Source: Phycicoccus sp. HDW14
Lineage (GTDB): Bacteria > Actinomycetota > Actinomycetes > Actinomycetales > Dermatophilaceae
Assembly (NCBI RefSeq): GCF_011383005.1
Contig: NZ_CP049935.1
Coordinates: 2,542,001-2,606,000 of the forward strand
DNA length: 64,000 bases
Reading direction: 5' to 3'
Part shown: one piece after another, positions 1-9,155 of the stretch
How positions within the stretch are numbered: the stretch's first letter is position 1
How the letters are laid out: the number at the start of each line of letters is the position of its first letter
Made by a program: the position numbers and the translations under genes
Notes under the pieces: generated by a model
Seen by the model: the letters and a program-made list of their open reading frames with translations, nothing else
The model's database searches: none
Told to the model about the DNA's origin: nothing

Positions 1-2562
1 GGGCCTGGAGTACCTCTTCGGGATGGTCGAGACCGACTCCGGCACACCGCGGTTCCGCGCCTTCTGGGCGCACGACCGTCGGGAGGAGCGGCAGGCGCTC
101 ATCGACTTCGTCGACCACATCGCCGAGCGGCGGCGGCGCTGGCCCGACCTGCACGTCTACCACTACGCGCCCTACGAGCCGGCGGCGATGCTGCGGATGG
201 CGGCGCGGCACGGGGTCTACGAGGACGAGGTCGACCAGCTGCTGCGCGAGGGCGTGTTCGTCGACCTCTACTCCGTCGTGCGCGCGGGCATCCGGGTCTC
301 GCAGCGGTCGTACTCCATCAAGAAGCTCGAGCCGCTGTACATGGAGGCGCGCGAGGGCGACGTGCAGGGCGGCGCCGAGAGCATCGTCGTCTACCACCAG
401 TTCTCCGCCGCGCGCAACGAGGGGCGAGAGTCGGAGGCCGACGCGCTCATCGCCGAGATCGCGCACTACAACGAGGACGACTGCCTCTCGACGCTCCGCC
501 TGCGCGACTGGCTGCTCGACCGCCGTCGTGAGCTGTTCGGCGACCACTGGACGCTGCCGGCGCCCGACGAGGTGTCCGAGGTCGCCGTCAGCGAGAAGCG
601 GCAGGCCGCGCTCGACCTCGAGGCGGCGGTGCGGGCGCTGGTCGCCGACGTCGTGGTCGCCGAGCGCACCGACGCCGACCACGCGGTCGCGCTCGTCGGG
701 TCGGCGGTCCTGTTCCACGCACGCGAGGACAAGCCGAAGTGGCAGGAGCACTTCGAGCGGCTGCGGCTGCCGGTCGGCGACTGGCGGTCCGCCGAGGGCG
801 TCTTCCTCGTCGAGTCGGCCGAGGTGGTCCGCGACTGGTGGCAGGCCACGCCGAGGCAGCGGCCCCGCCGCACGCTGCGGCTGCACGGTGAACCGATGCG
901 GCAGAACGGCATCGGCGTCGGGGCGGCCGTGTCGGCCGTCTACGGCGCACCGCCGCCGGCGGGGATGACCGCCGAACGGCTGCACGCCAACGCGCGCAGC
1001 ACGGCGACGGTCACGGTCCACGAGGTCGCGGACCGGCTGGCGGAGAACGGCCGGCTGCACCAGGACCTGCTCGTCGAGGAGCTGCAGCCCAAGGACGGCG
1101 AAGCGCACGTCGACGTGCCGGTCGCGCTCGTCCCCAACGACAACGTCAGCTCGGCACCCATCGACCGCGCCCTCGCCGAGGTCGCCGAAGCGGTGCGCGA
1201 CACCGGTCGGGTGCCGGTGGGCGCCGGCACCGACGTCCTCCTGCGCTGCCCTCCGCGGCTGCGGGGAGGGGCGGGCCTGCCGCCGGTCGGCGCGGGGCCC
1301 GACGGGTACGTCGACGCCATCACGGCGGCGCTCACCGGGATGGACGACTCCTACGTCGCGGTGCAGGGGCCGCCCGGCACCGGCAAGACGCACGTCGGGG
1401 CGCACGTCGTCGCCCGGCTCGTGGCCGCCGGGTGGGCGGTCGGCGTCTGCGCCCAGAGCCACGCCGCCGTCGAGAACGTCCTGACCAAGATCGTCACGTC
1501 CACCGACGTCGCCGGCGAGCAGGTCGGCAAGGTGGCGCGGGCCACCTCCGACCCGGCGTGGACCCCGCTGGCCAAGGCCGACGAGCTGGCCGGGTTCGCC
1601 GAGGGGCACCGGGCGGCCGGGCGCGGGTACGTCATCGGCGGCACGGCCTGGGACCTCACCAACCCGGGGCGCGTGGCGCGGGGCGAGCTCGACCTGCTCG
1701 TCGTCGACGAGGCGGGCCAGTTCTCCCTCGCCAAGACCCTGGCCGTCTCGGTGGCCGCCCGGCGGCTGCTGCTGCTCGGCGACCCCCAGCAGCTGCCGCA
1801 GGTGACCACGGGCATCCACGCCGAGCCCATCGACCGCGCCGCCCTCGCCTGGCTGGCGCGTGACGAGTCCGTGCTGCCCCCGAGCTCGGGTACTTCCTCG
1901 CCACCACCTGGCGGATGCACCCCGCGCTCACCGAGCCGGTCTCGCAGCTGGCCTACGACGGGCGGCTGCACGCGCAGGAGGCGGTCACCGCCGCGCGCAC
2001 CCTCGAGGGGGTCGAGCCGGGGCTGCACGTCCGGCTCGTCGAGCACCGCGACAACTCGACGCACTCGCCCGAGGAGGCCGAGGTGGTCCTCGGGCTCGTC
2101 CGCGACCTGCTGGGTCGCTCGTGGTCCGACCCGAGCGAGCGGGGTGCGGACGGGTCACCGGCCGGCCCGCGGGCGCTCGAGGAGCGTGACGTCATCGTCA
2201 TCACGCCGTACAACGCGCAGGTCGGTCTGCTGCGCCGGGTGCTCGACGATGCCGGGCTGCCCGACGTCGCGGTCGGGACGGTCGACAGGTTCCAGGGGCA
2301 GGAGGCTGCGGTCGCCATCCTGTCGATGGCCGCCTCGTCGCACTCCGACGTCTCGCGCGGCATGGGCTTCCTTCTCGACCGGCACCGGCTCAACGTCGGC
2401 ATCTCGCGGGGGCAGCACTCGGCGTTCGTCGTGCGCTCCGAGGTGCTCACCGACTTCTCGCCGCGCTCCCCCGAGGAGCTCGTGGCCCTCGGCGCGTTCC
2501 TCCGCCTGTGCGAGGGCGCCGTCACCACCGAGCGGGTCGGCGAGCCACACCCGGTCGGCTGA
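1..2562 (+). CDS. TM0106-type RecB-like nuclease/SF1 helicase, 5' partial, one frameshift
   Basis: About 850 codons of the C-terminal part are present; the start lies before base 1. The first ~170 residues resemble the RNase H-like nuclease part of TM0106-family proteins (conserved YHYAPYE and YNEDD segments). An SF1 helicase core follows: Walker A GPPGTGKT near 1369-1392, Walker B VVDEAGQ near 1701-1721, then GDPQQLPQ, and in the last third a VDRFQGQE segment and LNVGISRGQ (motif VI). The reading frame breaks in the C5 run 1877-1881: upstream codons are in frame 2, and the continuation ELGYFLATTWRMHP is in frame 1 from 1882. One added C restores a single protein ending at the TGA 2560-2562. 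Probable role is nucleic acid unwinding and cleavage, in repair or defence; the substrate cannot be told from sequence. Confidence 0.85.
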
Positions 2563-2781
2563 GGCGGCCGGGCCGCGGCAGCGAGCTGCACGAGGACGTC
2601 CCGCACCGCGATCCGGCCCGTGGTGTGCCCGGGGTGGGGCCGGTGGCACAGGACCCGGGACCCCAGCGGGTGGGGTCGCCAGACGGTGTGACTCGTGGTG
2701 GAGCCCGTGGCGTGACAAGCGTGGTGAGCACCCCCGTTCCCGCGCCACGGGGCCCCCCACGGGCGGGCCTGTGCATGACGA

Positions 2782-2810
2782 AGGGCCCGGCGACCAGCGT
2801 GCCGGGCCCT
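2782..2810. terminator. Hairpin, first copy of the tRNA-Ala terminator
   Basis: A 10-bp stem (AGGGCCCGGC, 2782-2791, with GCCGGGCCCT, 2801-2810) closes a 9-base loop. It nearly duplicates the hairpin at 2900-2948 and could terminate the rightward helicase gene. The surrounding stretch 2563-2781 holds no gene that I can support. Confidence 0.55.
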
Positions 2811-2835
2811 CTGTCTGTCGGTGGAGCTGAGGGGA
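2801..2835. repeat. Truncated third copy of the tRNA-Ala 3' end plus its terminator arm
   Basis: These 35 bases match 2929-2963 with a single difference (G at 2817, A at 2945). The last 16 (GGTGGAGCTGAGGGGA, 2820-2835) are the 3' end of tRNA-Ala plus one flanking base, read on the + strand. It is a short att-like scar 128 bp outside the left attachment repeat. Confidence 0.6.
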
Positions 2836-2899
2836 CCCGTCGCGCGGAGGCGCTCCGCGCCGGAGGCTCCTCCCGAATCCCCGCCCGTCTCACCACGAC

Positions 2900-2948
2900 C
2901 GATAGACAGAGGGCCCGGCGAAAAGCGTGCCGGGCCCTCTGTCTATCG
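2900..2948 (-). terminator. Native terminator of tRNA-Ala, now displaced
   Basis: A perfect 20-bp stem (2900-2919 with 2929-2948) and 9-base loop directly abuts the displaced tRNA-Ala 3' end. On the minus strand it would terminate transcription coming from the tRNA gene. Integration of the element has moved it about 7.3 kb from the intact tRNA. Confidence 0.7.
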
Positions 2949-2991
2949 GTGGAGCTGAGGGGATTCGAACCCCTGGCCTTCTCATTGCGAA
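2948..2991. other. Left attachment site (attL), 44-bp copy of the tRNA-Ala 3' part
   Basis: The 44 bases are identical to 10293-10336. They cover the tRNA-Ala 3' end back to and including the anticodon loop, but the 5' half of a tRNA is missing here: sequence after 2991 diverges at once. This is the usual product of tyrosine-integrase insertion into the 3' end of a tRNA gene. A comparison with an uninserted relative would confirm it. Confidence 0.9.
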
Positions 2992-3444
2992 GGCGATCCG
3001 TGCCGTAGTGGGCCTTTCGCGATAGGTGCTTCCCCGTTGCAGCGGTTGCCCGAGAGGGGGCCGGCGCCGAACCCGGGGGGCATCGGGGGGGCACGGGTTC
3101 GGCAGGGAGTGGCACCGGCCCGTAGCGGAGCACAGCAGCCCGGCGGAGTGACCGGGTCAAGGGTGGCCGAAGGTCATCGCGGAGCGACGGCGCAGCCGCC
3201 CTTGATGCGGTCCGGAGTCGGGCGGATGCTCTGCGTCGGGTCGGCGCCGCGGGAGGTGAGGACGTCTCTGCGAGCTCAGCCGGCACGTTCGAAGTTTGGC
3301 GCGACGAGGGGGTGGGGTGCGACGGGGGTGCGCGGAGGGCGCGAAGCGCCCGCAGCGCGGGGGTCCCTGTCGCGGGCCCCGCCGCCGAGCTGCGCCGCGG
3401 CGCGGAGCGCCGCCTTGAGCCAGTACAGAAAGTCCTCCCGGGCC
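2992..3444. other. Left arm of the element, no gene supported
   Basis: These 453 bases between attL and the IS target copy hold no credible coding region. Visible structure is a 9-bp inverted repeat (GCCGAACCC 3066-3074 with GGGTTCGGC 3095-3103) enclosing two GGGGGCAT/C octamers 11 bp apart at 3076 and 3087. Matching octamers lie at the right end of the element. Confidence 0.6.
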
Positions 3445-3459
3445 GAGCACTGGCGACTC
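3445..3459. repeat. Target-site duplication, left copy (15 bp)
   Basis: GAGCACTGGCGACTC is repeated exactly at 5435-5449, directly outside both ends of the insertion sequence. Fifteen bases is within the range reported for IS481-family insertions. Confidence 0.9.
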
Positions 3460-3513
3460 TGTCCTCCGTCGGGTGATGTGCGACAGGTATCCGTCAGCTG
3501 ATGTGCGACAGGG
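3460..3513. repeat. IS481 left terminal inverted repeat
   Basis: It pairs with 5381-5434. Two copies of TGATGTGCGACAGG lie at 3474-3487 and 3499-3512. Confidence 0.8.
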
Positions 3514-3578
3514 GTCGTGTTCGGCACCTTGGGCGGTGACGTTCTCCGTGGGAGCGTCGCGACCTGAGGAGGCCGGGA

Positions 3579-5377
3579 TTGGCTCTGGTTGTCTTGTCTG
3601 TCGTCGAGCAGCGGTTGGACGCGGTCCGGGAGGTGCTGGCCGGGGCGGACGTGATCGAGGTCGCGTTGCGGTACGGGGTGCATCGGTCGACGGTGCACCG
3701 GTGGGTGGGCCGGTATCTGGTGGGTCAGCTCGCGGGGTTGGCGGACCGGTCCCATCGCCCGAAGGGGTGCCCGCACCAGGTCCCGGCGGAGGTCGAGGCC
3801 GCGGTGGCTGAGATGCGCAGGAAGCATCCGCGGTGGGGCTCGCGCCGGATCCGGTTGGAGATGCTGCGGCGCCCGGTCGAGGGCGTGGCGGTGCCTTCGG
3901 AGCGCACGATCGACCGGGCCCTGATCCGGCAGGGTCTGCTGCGGGCGAGGCCGCGGAAGAAGCCGCGGAGCGCGTACATCCGTTTCGAGCGGCCGGGGCC
4001 GATGCAGCTGTGGGGCATCGACATCGTTGGCGGGATCGAGCTGGTCGACACGGTCACTGGGGAGGTGCGTGAGGCGAAGCTGGTCACCGGGGTGGATGAC
4101 CACTCGCGGTACTGCGTGATCGCGCAGGTGGTGGAGCGGGCCACGGGGCGGGCGGTGTGCCTGGCCTTCGCCCAAGCCCTGGCCCGGTTCGGGGTGCCCG
4201 AGGAGGTGATCACCGACAACGGCAAGCAGTTCACCGACCGGTTCGGCAAGGGCGGGGAGGTGCTGTTCGACAAAATCTGCCGCCGCAACGGGATCCGGCA
4301 CCGGTTGACCGCGCCGTCCTCACCGAACCAGAACGGCAAGGTCGAACGCTTCCACGGCACCTTCCGCCCCGACTTCCTCGACACCTGCGAGCCATTCGAG
4401 TCCCTGGAGGCCGCGCAGGCCGCGGTCGATGCGTGGGTCGCCGGGTACAACACCGACCGGCCCCACCAAGCCCTGGACGTGAAGGTCCCGGTGACCCCGG
4501 CCGAGCGGTTCGCGCCCGTGCCCGGCGAGCAGCAGGCGCTGCTGCCGCTGTGGCTGCCGGCGACGCTGCACCCCATCCCGTCCGAGAAGTCCGATGACGC
4601 TGAGCCTGTGCCGGCCGCGGCGCCGGCCCCGGTCCCGGGTGGGCCGGTCGAGCTGGAGCGGGTCGTCGGGGCCTCGGGCAACCTCGCCATCCGCGGGCAG
4701 CAGTTCTGGCTCGGACCCGCCCGCGCCGGGCAGCGGGTGCGGTTCTGGATCGACTGCGACCTGGTCCACCTCACCGTCGGGGGCACCCGCGTCAAGACCG
4801 TGCGCTCCCACCTGTCCGTGACCGACCTGGCCGCGCTGCTGGCTGAAGGCGCCGTCCCGGCCGGGACCAGCCCCTCCCCGCCACTGCCGGGGTCGCGGCC
4901 GGAATCGTGGAGGTCGAACGGGCCGTGGCCCGCAGCGGCACCGTCAGCCTCGGCGGGCACGTCGTCCTCGCTGCGGAGATCCTCGCCGGCCGCCAGGTCG
5001 GGATCCGCCTCGAGGAGCACACCCTGATGTTCTTCGACCTCGAGACCCGCGAGCTGCTGCGCACCCGACCGAACCCGGTCCCGCGAGAGCAGTGGCTCCG
5101 GCTGCGGGCCGTGCGCCCCGCGGGCCCGCCGCTGCGGCCCTCCCGCGAGCCGGTCACCGTCCAGCGCCGCGCCTCCAACAGCGGCATCGTCATGGTCTGC
5201 GGACAGAAGATCGCCCTCGGCCGCACCCACGCCCACCAGACCGTCACGATCCACGTAGCCGAGACCACCCTGGCCATCGAGGTCGACGACGAGACCCGCG
5301 TCGTGGCCCGGACCACCACCACGCCCGTGCGTAACATCAAGGTCGACCGGCCACGGACGGTCCCCTCAGTTTCCTAG
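3579..5377 (+). CDS. IS481-family DDE transposase, one frameshift in the C-terminal part
   Basis: The protein is about 599 aa when restored. The start is TTG 3579, preceded by GAGGAGG at 3566-3572. An N-terminal helix-turn-helix (ALRYGVHRSTVHRWVGRY) is followed by an integrase core with the three acidic residues in LWGIDIVGG, VITDNGKQFT and NGKVERFHGT. A long C-terminal region typical of actinobacterial members follows (IRGQQFWLGPARAGQ, then LMFFDLETRELLRTRPNP and QRRASNSGIVMVCGQKIALG). The frame breaks in the G4 run 4889-4892; one extra G gives PPLPGVAAGIVEVERAV and joins both parts up to TAG 5375-5377. The catalytic core is complete before the break. Confidence 0.87.
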
Positions 5378-5380
5378 GCC

Positions 5381-5434
5381 ACCTGTCGCACATCAGGTGG
5401 CGGAGAAACGTCGCGCATCACCTGTCGGATCACA
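5381..5434. repeat. IS481 right terminal inverted repeat
   Basis: This is the complement of the left terminus, ending in ACA at 5432-5434, with two degenerate copies of the GATGTGCGACAG site. Confidence 0.8.
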
Positions 5435-5449
5435 GAGCACTGGCGACTC
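5435..5449. repeat. Target-site duplication, right copy (15 bp)
   Basis: It is an exact copy of 3445-3459, right after the IS end. The following 5450-5706 shows no supported gene; GAGGGGG at 5698-5703 serves the next start. Confidence 0.9.
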
Positions 5450-5706
5450 GTCCCGCGATCCGCAAGAGTCTCGAACCCCAGTCGATGCACCCGCGCAAGC
5501 GGATTGAGCGGACGTTCCGCCCAACACCCCACGACCGCGCCGAGCCGCGACGGAGCCTTGCCGCCCCGTGCGCGTGACGTCCCTCGCGCCGCGACCGCGA
5601 ACAGGACATCGCGCCCAGACTCGTGTCCTGGTAATGCGCTGGTCGGATCCCATGCGGGTGGACGGCCCGTCTGTATGGCAATCTGACGGAGACGGATGAG
5701 GGGGTC

Positions 5707-6950
5707 GTGGCCGTGGTGTTCCCGGGCCTGCTGGAGCAGGAGCCCTTCCGGCGGTTCTTCGTGGGCCAGACGGCGTCTTTGGTCGGCGACCAGGTCGCGG
5801 CGATCGCCATCCCCTAACCGCGTTGTACGTGCTGGATGCGACGCCGGCTCAGGTGGGTTGGCTCACCGCAGTCGCGCTCGTGCCCAACGTGCTGTTCGCG
5901 TTAGTTGCTGGCGGGTTGGTGGATCGGTCCGGCAGTAGGCGTCGGGTCATGCTGGGTGCCGACGTGGCGCGCGCGGTCGCGGTCCTCAGCCTTCCCCTCG
6001 CGTACTTCGCTGATGGGCTCTCGCTGCCGCACCTTTTTGTCGTTGCGTTCGTCGTCGGCGCGTGCGACGTCGTGTTCTTCGTGGCCTACAACGCCTTCGT
6101 CGTGGCCCTGGTGAGGCCAGCCGAGTTCATCCCCGCGATGGGGCTGCTCAACGTCAGCCGGGCTGGCGCGGAGATCGGTGGACTGTCGTTGGGCGGAGTC
6201 GTCGTCAGCGCGCTGACGGCGCCGGTCGCTCTGGCAATCAACGGCCTCAGCTTTGTGGTCAGCGCGATGCAGCTGGCGCGCGTCCGGGTCCATGAAGCTC
6301 CGCCTGCTCCGAGACGGAGCTCAGCACTCCACCTGGGCGACGGATTGGCGTGGATCTGGCGGCATCCTGTCGTCAGGACCATGCTCCTGACGTCCGGCGC
6401 GATGAACCTGTTCGCGTTCGTCGCCAACGCGATGCTCGTGGTCTACGCCAGCCAGACGCTTCGCATGAGCGCGAGCCTCATCGGCTTTTCCTTCGCGGTC
6501 GGCGCCGTGGGCGGCCTCATCGGAGCGACCACCTTTGCCCGGGTGCAGCAGCTCCTCGGGCTCGGCCGCGCGATTGTCCTCGCATCGATCGCGTTCCCCG
6601 CCGCCGGATTCCTCTACCCGCTCGCCACCGGCACCGGGCTTGAGGGCGCGGCGTGGGTCGCCGCCGGCGAGGCACTGTCCGCGGTGTTTGTCATCTGGCT
6701 CGACATCGGTCTCGGCGCCGTGTTTGCCCAAGAGGTCCCCGATGAGCTGCGCTCTCGAGTGGCAGGTGCTTACCGCACGGTCAATTATGGCGTCCGACCA
6801 GTCGGCGCCGCCCTGGGCGGGCTGCTCGCCGACGGGCTCGGCCTGCGCCACGCCCTCTGGGTGAGCGCCATCGGAATCTTGGTCAGCGGCCTGTTCCGGG
6901 TGCGACCCCGGCTCCTGGCTGTGCAGGCCCCCGAAGCGCGACCCGACTAA
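5707..6950 (+). CDS. MFS transporter (EntS/DHA3-like exporter), one frameshift near the N-terminus
   Basis: The protein is about 414 aa when restored. It has multiple hydrophobic helices and a conserved N-terminus (PFRRFFVGQTASLVGDQ, 5731-5781) typical of 12-helix MFS exporters of the EntS/DHA3 type, followed by GLVDRSGSRRRVM (loop 2-3). The frame meets TAA 5815-5817 right after the C4 run 5811-5814. One extra C gives IPLTALYVLDATPAQVGWLTA and continues to TAA 6948-6950. Start GTG 5707 or 5713 follows GAGGGGG. The substrate is unknown; a drug or siderophore exporter is possible. It is the only visible cargo of the element besides the IS, and its GC bias is weaker than that of neighbours. Confidence 0.8.
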
Positions 6951-6959
6951 CTCGATCCA

Positions 6960-6996
6960 ATCGGAGTCACATCGCAATATCGGACTCACATCGCAA
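6960..6996. repeat. Tandem 18-bp repeat after the MFS gene, IS-end-like
   Basis: Two copies of ATCGGASTCACATCGCAA (6960-6977 and 6979-6996) differ at one base. Paired GATGTG-containing sites resemble the doubled subterminal sites of transposon ends, but no transposase is next to them. The rest of 6951-7345 holds no gene that I can support. Confidence 0.5.
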
Positions 6997-7345
6997 AAGA
7001 TGGGTGCGGGGCTCCGAACAACCGCGCCATCACTCGGATGGCGCGGAAACTGGCACTCATCCGGATGTGCGAACTTTCAACGCGGCCCTTCCTTCCCTGC
7101 GAAGGACCCGATTCCGGGCAGGTGAGATCGGCTTCTCCTTGAACGAAGGTTCGGCCGCGCGTCACATTGGCTGGAGCACGCAGGTACACACGCACTCGAT
7201 GGCATCGCTCGGGGATCGGCTCCCCCGGCCTGGCCAGTGGCCAGTGGATCAACGCCGCACATGGTTCCTATCGCGCCTGCTGCTTCGTCTCCTGAGCGAC
7301 CCCCAGGGGCCTAGAGACGTATCGGCGACCTGGCCGCCCTGGACC

Positions 7346-7389
7346 GGGTGTGCCGGGTGACGGGGTCGCACTAGTCACCCGGCACACCC
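7346..7389. promoter_or_regulatory. 16-bp perfect inverted repeat upstream of repSA
   Basis: GGGTGTGCCGGGTGAC (7346-7361) pairs perfectly with 7374-7389 around a 12-base loop and ends 20 bp before the repSA start. It could be an operator, an attenuator hairpin or part of the replication origin; the sequence does not decide. Confidence 0.6.
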
Positions 7390-7409
7390 TCGGGAAGGGG
7401 TGGCCACCC

Positions 7410-8940
7410 GTGACATACCCTGCCGACTCGCGTGGGCGTTCGGAATTCGGTGGCTTCGGTCAGGACGCGCCGCTGGATCTCGCCGCGGGGTTGGATCTGT
7501 CCGGGCTCGTGGCTCGCTTCCGGGACGGCACCAATGACGCCTTGCTCGAGACGATGACCGCGGTGCACAACTGCGCCCGCCCCATCCGGCTGGCCGGCTC
7601 CTCAACGACCGTCGACGCGCGGACGGGTGAGGTGCTCTCGACGTTCCGCTCGGCCGACGCCCCTTTGGGGGTGCTGTACCGCCCGTGCGGCAACCGCCGA
7701 GCCCACGTCTGCCCGGCGTGCTCGCGCACCTACGCCCGCGACACCTTCGCCCTCATCCGCGCCGGAGCCGCCGGCGGCAAGACCGTCCCGAGCAGGTCGC
7801 GGACAACCCGCTGCTCTTCGCCACCTTCACCGCGCCCTCGTTCGGACTCGTGCACGGCCACCGCGGCGGAAGGCCCTGCCGCCCGCGACGTCGGGACGAC
7901 CGAACCCGCTGCCCACACGGACGCCCTCAGTGGTGCACCACGATCCACGAGCCGGGCGACGCGCGTTCGGGTGCCCCCTTGTGCCCGGACTGCTACGACA
8001 CCGCGTCGGCGGTCATCTGGCAGTGGCACGCCCCGAACTGTGGCGGCGCACGACCATCGCCCTCCGTCGAGCCGTCGCCGGATACCTCGGGGTGACGGAG
8101 TCCGCTCTGGGCGAGCACGCCTCGATCCAGTACGCCAAGGTCGCGGAGTATCAAGACCGCGGCCTGGTCCACTTCCACGCCCTGATCCGCATCGACGGAC
8201 CCGCCGCCGCAGGCATCGCAGTACCCGCCCCGGCCGCCCTCGACGGTCCGACCCTGGCCACAGTGGTGCGCCAGACCGCGCCCGGCGTGACGGTCCTCGC
8301 CGAACCGGTCGACGACCAGGACAGCCCTCGCGTCCTGGCCTGGGGTGCCCAGCTCGACGTGCGTGTGGTCACCGCCGGACATCGCGTCGACAACCCCAGC
8401 GCCGCCCTCACCCCTGGACAGGTGGCCGGCTACCTCGCGAAGTACGCCACCAAGGACGTCTCCGGCCTGCACGGTGAGGGCCAGCAGCGCCCGCACATCG
8501 TCGCATTCCGTGCCGCCTGCGTCGAGCTGGCCGAGCGCGCCGCGCGACATCACGGCGAGGACCACGACTACCAGCGGATGAGCCGGTGGGTGCACATGCT
8601 CGGCTTCCGTGGCCACTTCGGGACCAAGTCCCGCCGCTACTCCGTCACCCTCGGGGCCCTGCGCCGAGCGCGGGTGCGCTGGCAGCGGGTCATGGCCGAG
8701 TCACGCCGGACCGGGGAGCCGATCGACACCCGCGACCTCGAGCGCCGGCTCCTGGCTGACGACGAGGACGAGACCACCGTCGTCATCGGTTCGTGGACCT
8801 ACCTCGGCACCGGCTGGCGCGACGCCGCCGAAGAAGCACTCGCCCTGGCCGCCGCCGCCCGCGCGCGCGAGTACGACCAATGGCGGGCGGAACGGCATCG
8901 GTCCAACATCGTGAAGGACGTTCGAGAGAGGAACGGGTGA
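7410..8940 (+). CDS. RepSA-like replication initiator of the element, two frameshifts
   Basis: The protein is about 510 aa when both breaks are repaired. It matches the pSAM2 RepSA type of rolling-circle initiator: cysteine pairs in HVCPACSRTYARD and LCPDCYD, FATFTAPSFGLVH, then VHFHALIRIDG (His-hydrophobic-His motif) and GYLAKYATKDVSG, which carries the likely catalytic tyrosines. Breaks: after the C3 run 7787-7789 (TVP to EQVADNP) and at C4 8031-8034 (WHAP to ELWRRTTIA). One base each restores the frame. The start is GTG 7410 with GGGAAGGGG upstream. TGA 8938-8940 overlaps the xis ATG (TGATG), so translation is coupled. Confidence 0.82.
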
Positions 8941-9155
8941 TGGCCCAACAGACTCAGGTGGCTGGCGCCGGCACGGAGGTGCTGCAACGTCTGCTGACGT
9001 CGGCGGAGGTGGCTCGGGCCCTGCGCGTGTCGCCCTCGACGCTGTGTCGCTGGCGGCAGACCGGCCATGGTCCGCGGGTGGTGTGGCTTGCCCCATCATG
9101 TCCGCGCTATCGACGTCAGGACGTCGAGGCGTGGCTGTCGAGGGTCGCGGCGTGA
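8940..9155 (+). CDS. Xis-like helix-turn-helix excisionase
   Basis: This small 71-aa protein has a MerR/excisionase-type winged helix: LTSAEVARALRVSPSTLCRWRQTG at residues ~19-42, then RYRRQDVEAWLSR. It sits exactly where xis lies in AICEs, between repSA (TGATG overlap) and int (GTGA overlap). Expected role is binding the element ends and steering the integrase toward excision. The function is inferred from position and fold; no catalytic activity is expected. Confidence 0.8.
   Translation: MAQQTQVAGAGTEVLQRLLTSAEVARALRVSPSTLCRWRQTGHGPRVVWLAPSCPRYRRQDVEAWLSRVAA

Larger units (their letters stand above)
3460..5434 (+). mobile_element. IS481-family insertion sequence, 1975 bp
   Basis: The element starts 5'-TGT and ends ACA-3', is flanked by an exact 15-bp duplication, and carries one DDE transposase gene. 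Its terminal inverted repeats align without gaps over about 54 bp (3460-3513 against the complement of 5381-5434) with scattered mismatches. Each terminus contains TGATGTGCGACAGG-like sites twice, 25 bp apart, probably transposase binding sites. The exact duplication suggests a fairly recent insertion into the element's left arm. Confidence 0.9.

Noticed and set aside
1877..1881. Programmed ribosomal frameshifting to explain the broken genes
   Set aside because: The breaks have no shared slippery heptamer, occur in many unrelated genes, and one is in a tRNA, where translation plays no part.
2837..2900. A second tRNA gene between the two scars
   Set aside because: The stretch does not fold into a cloverleaf and has no T-arm or anticodon arm.
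3061..3110. G-quadruplex-forming stretch in the left arm
   Set aside because: The G runs are better explained by the paired octamers that recur at the right end; G runs are common in this sequence.
5696..5938. ATG 5696 as start of the MFS gene
   Set aside because: Its frame gives a basic, non-hydrophobic peptide; the MFS N-terminal motif is in the frame of GTG 5707/5713.
7004..7360. Open frame of 118 codons between the MFS gene and repSA
   Set aside because: No ribosome site, no family resemblance, and the codon pattern does not look coding; it also runs into the repSA inverted repeat.
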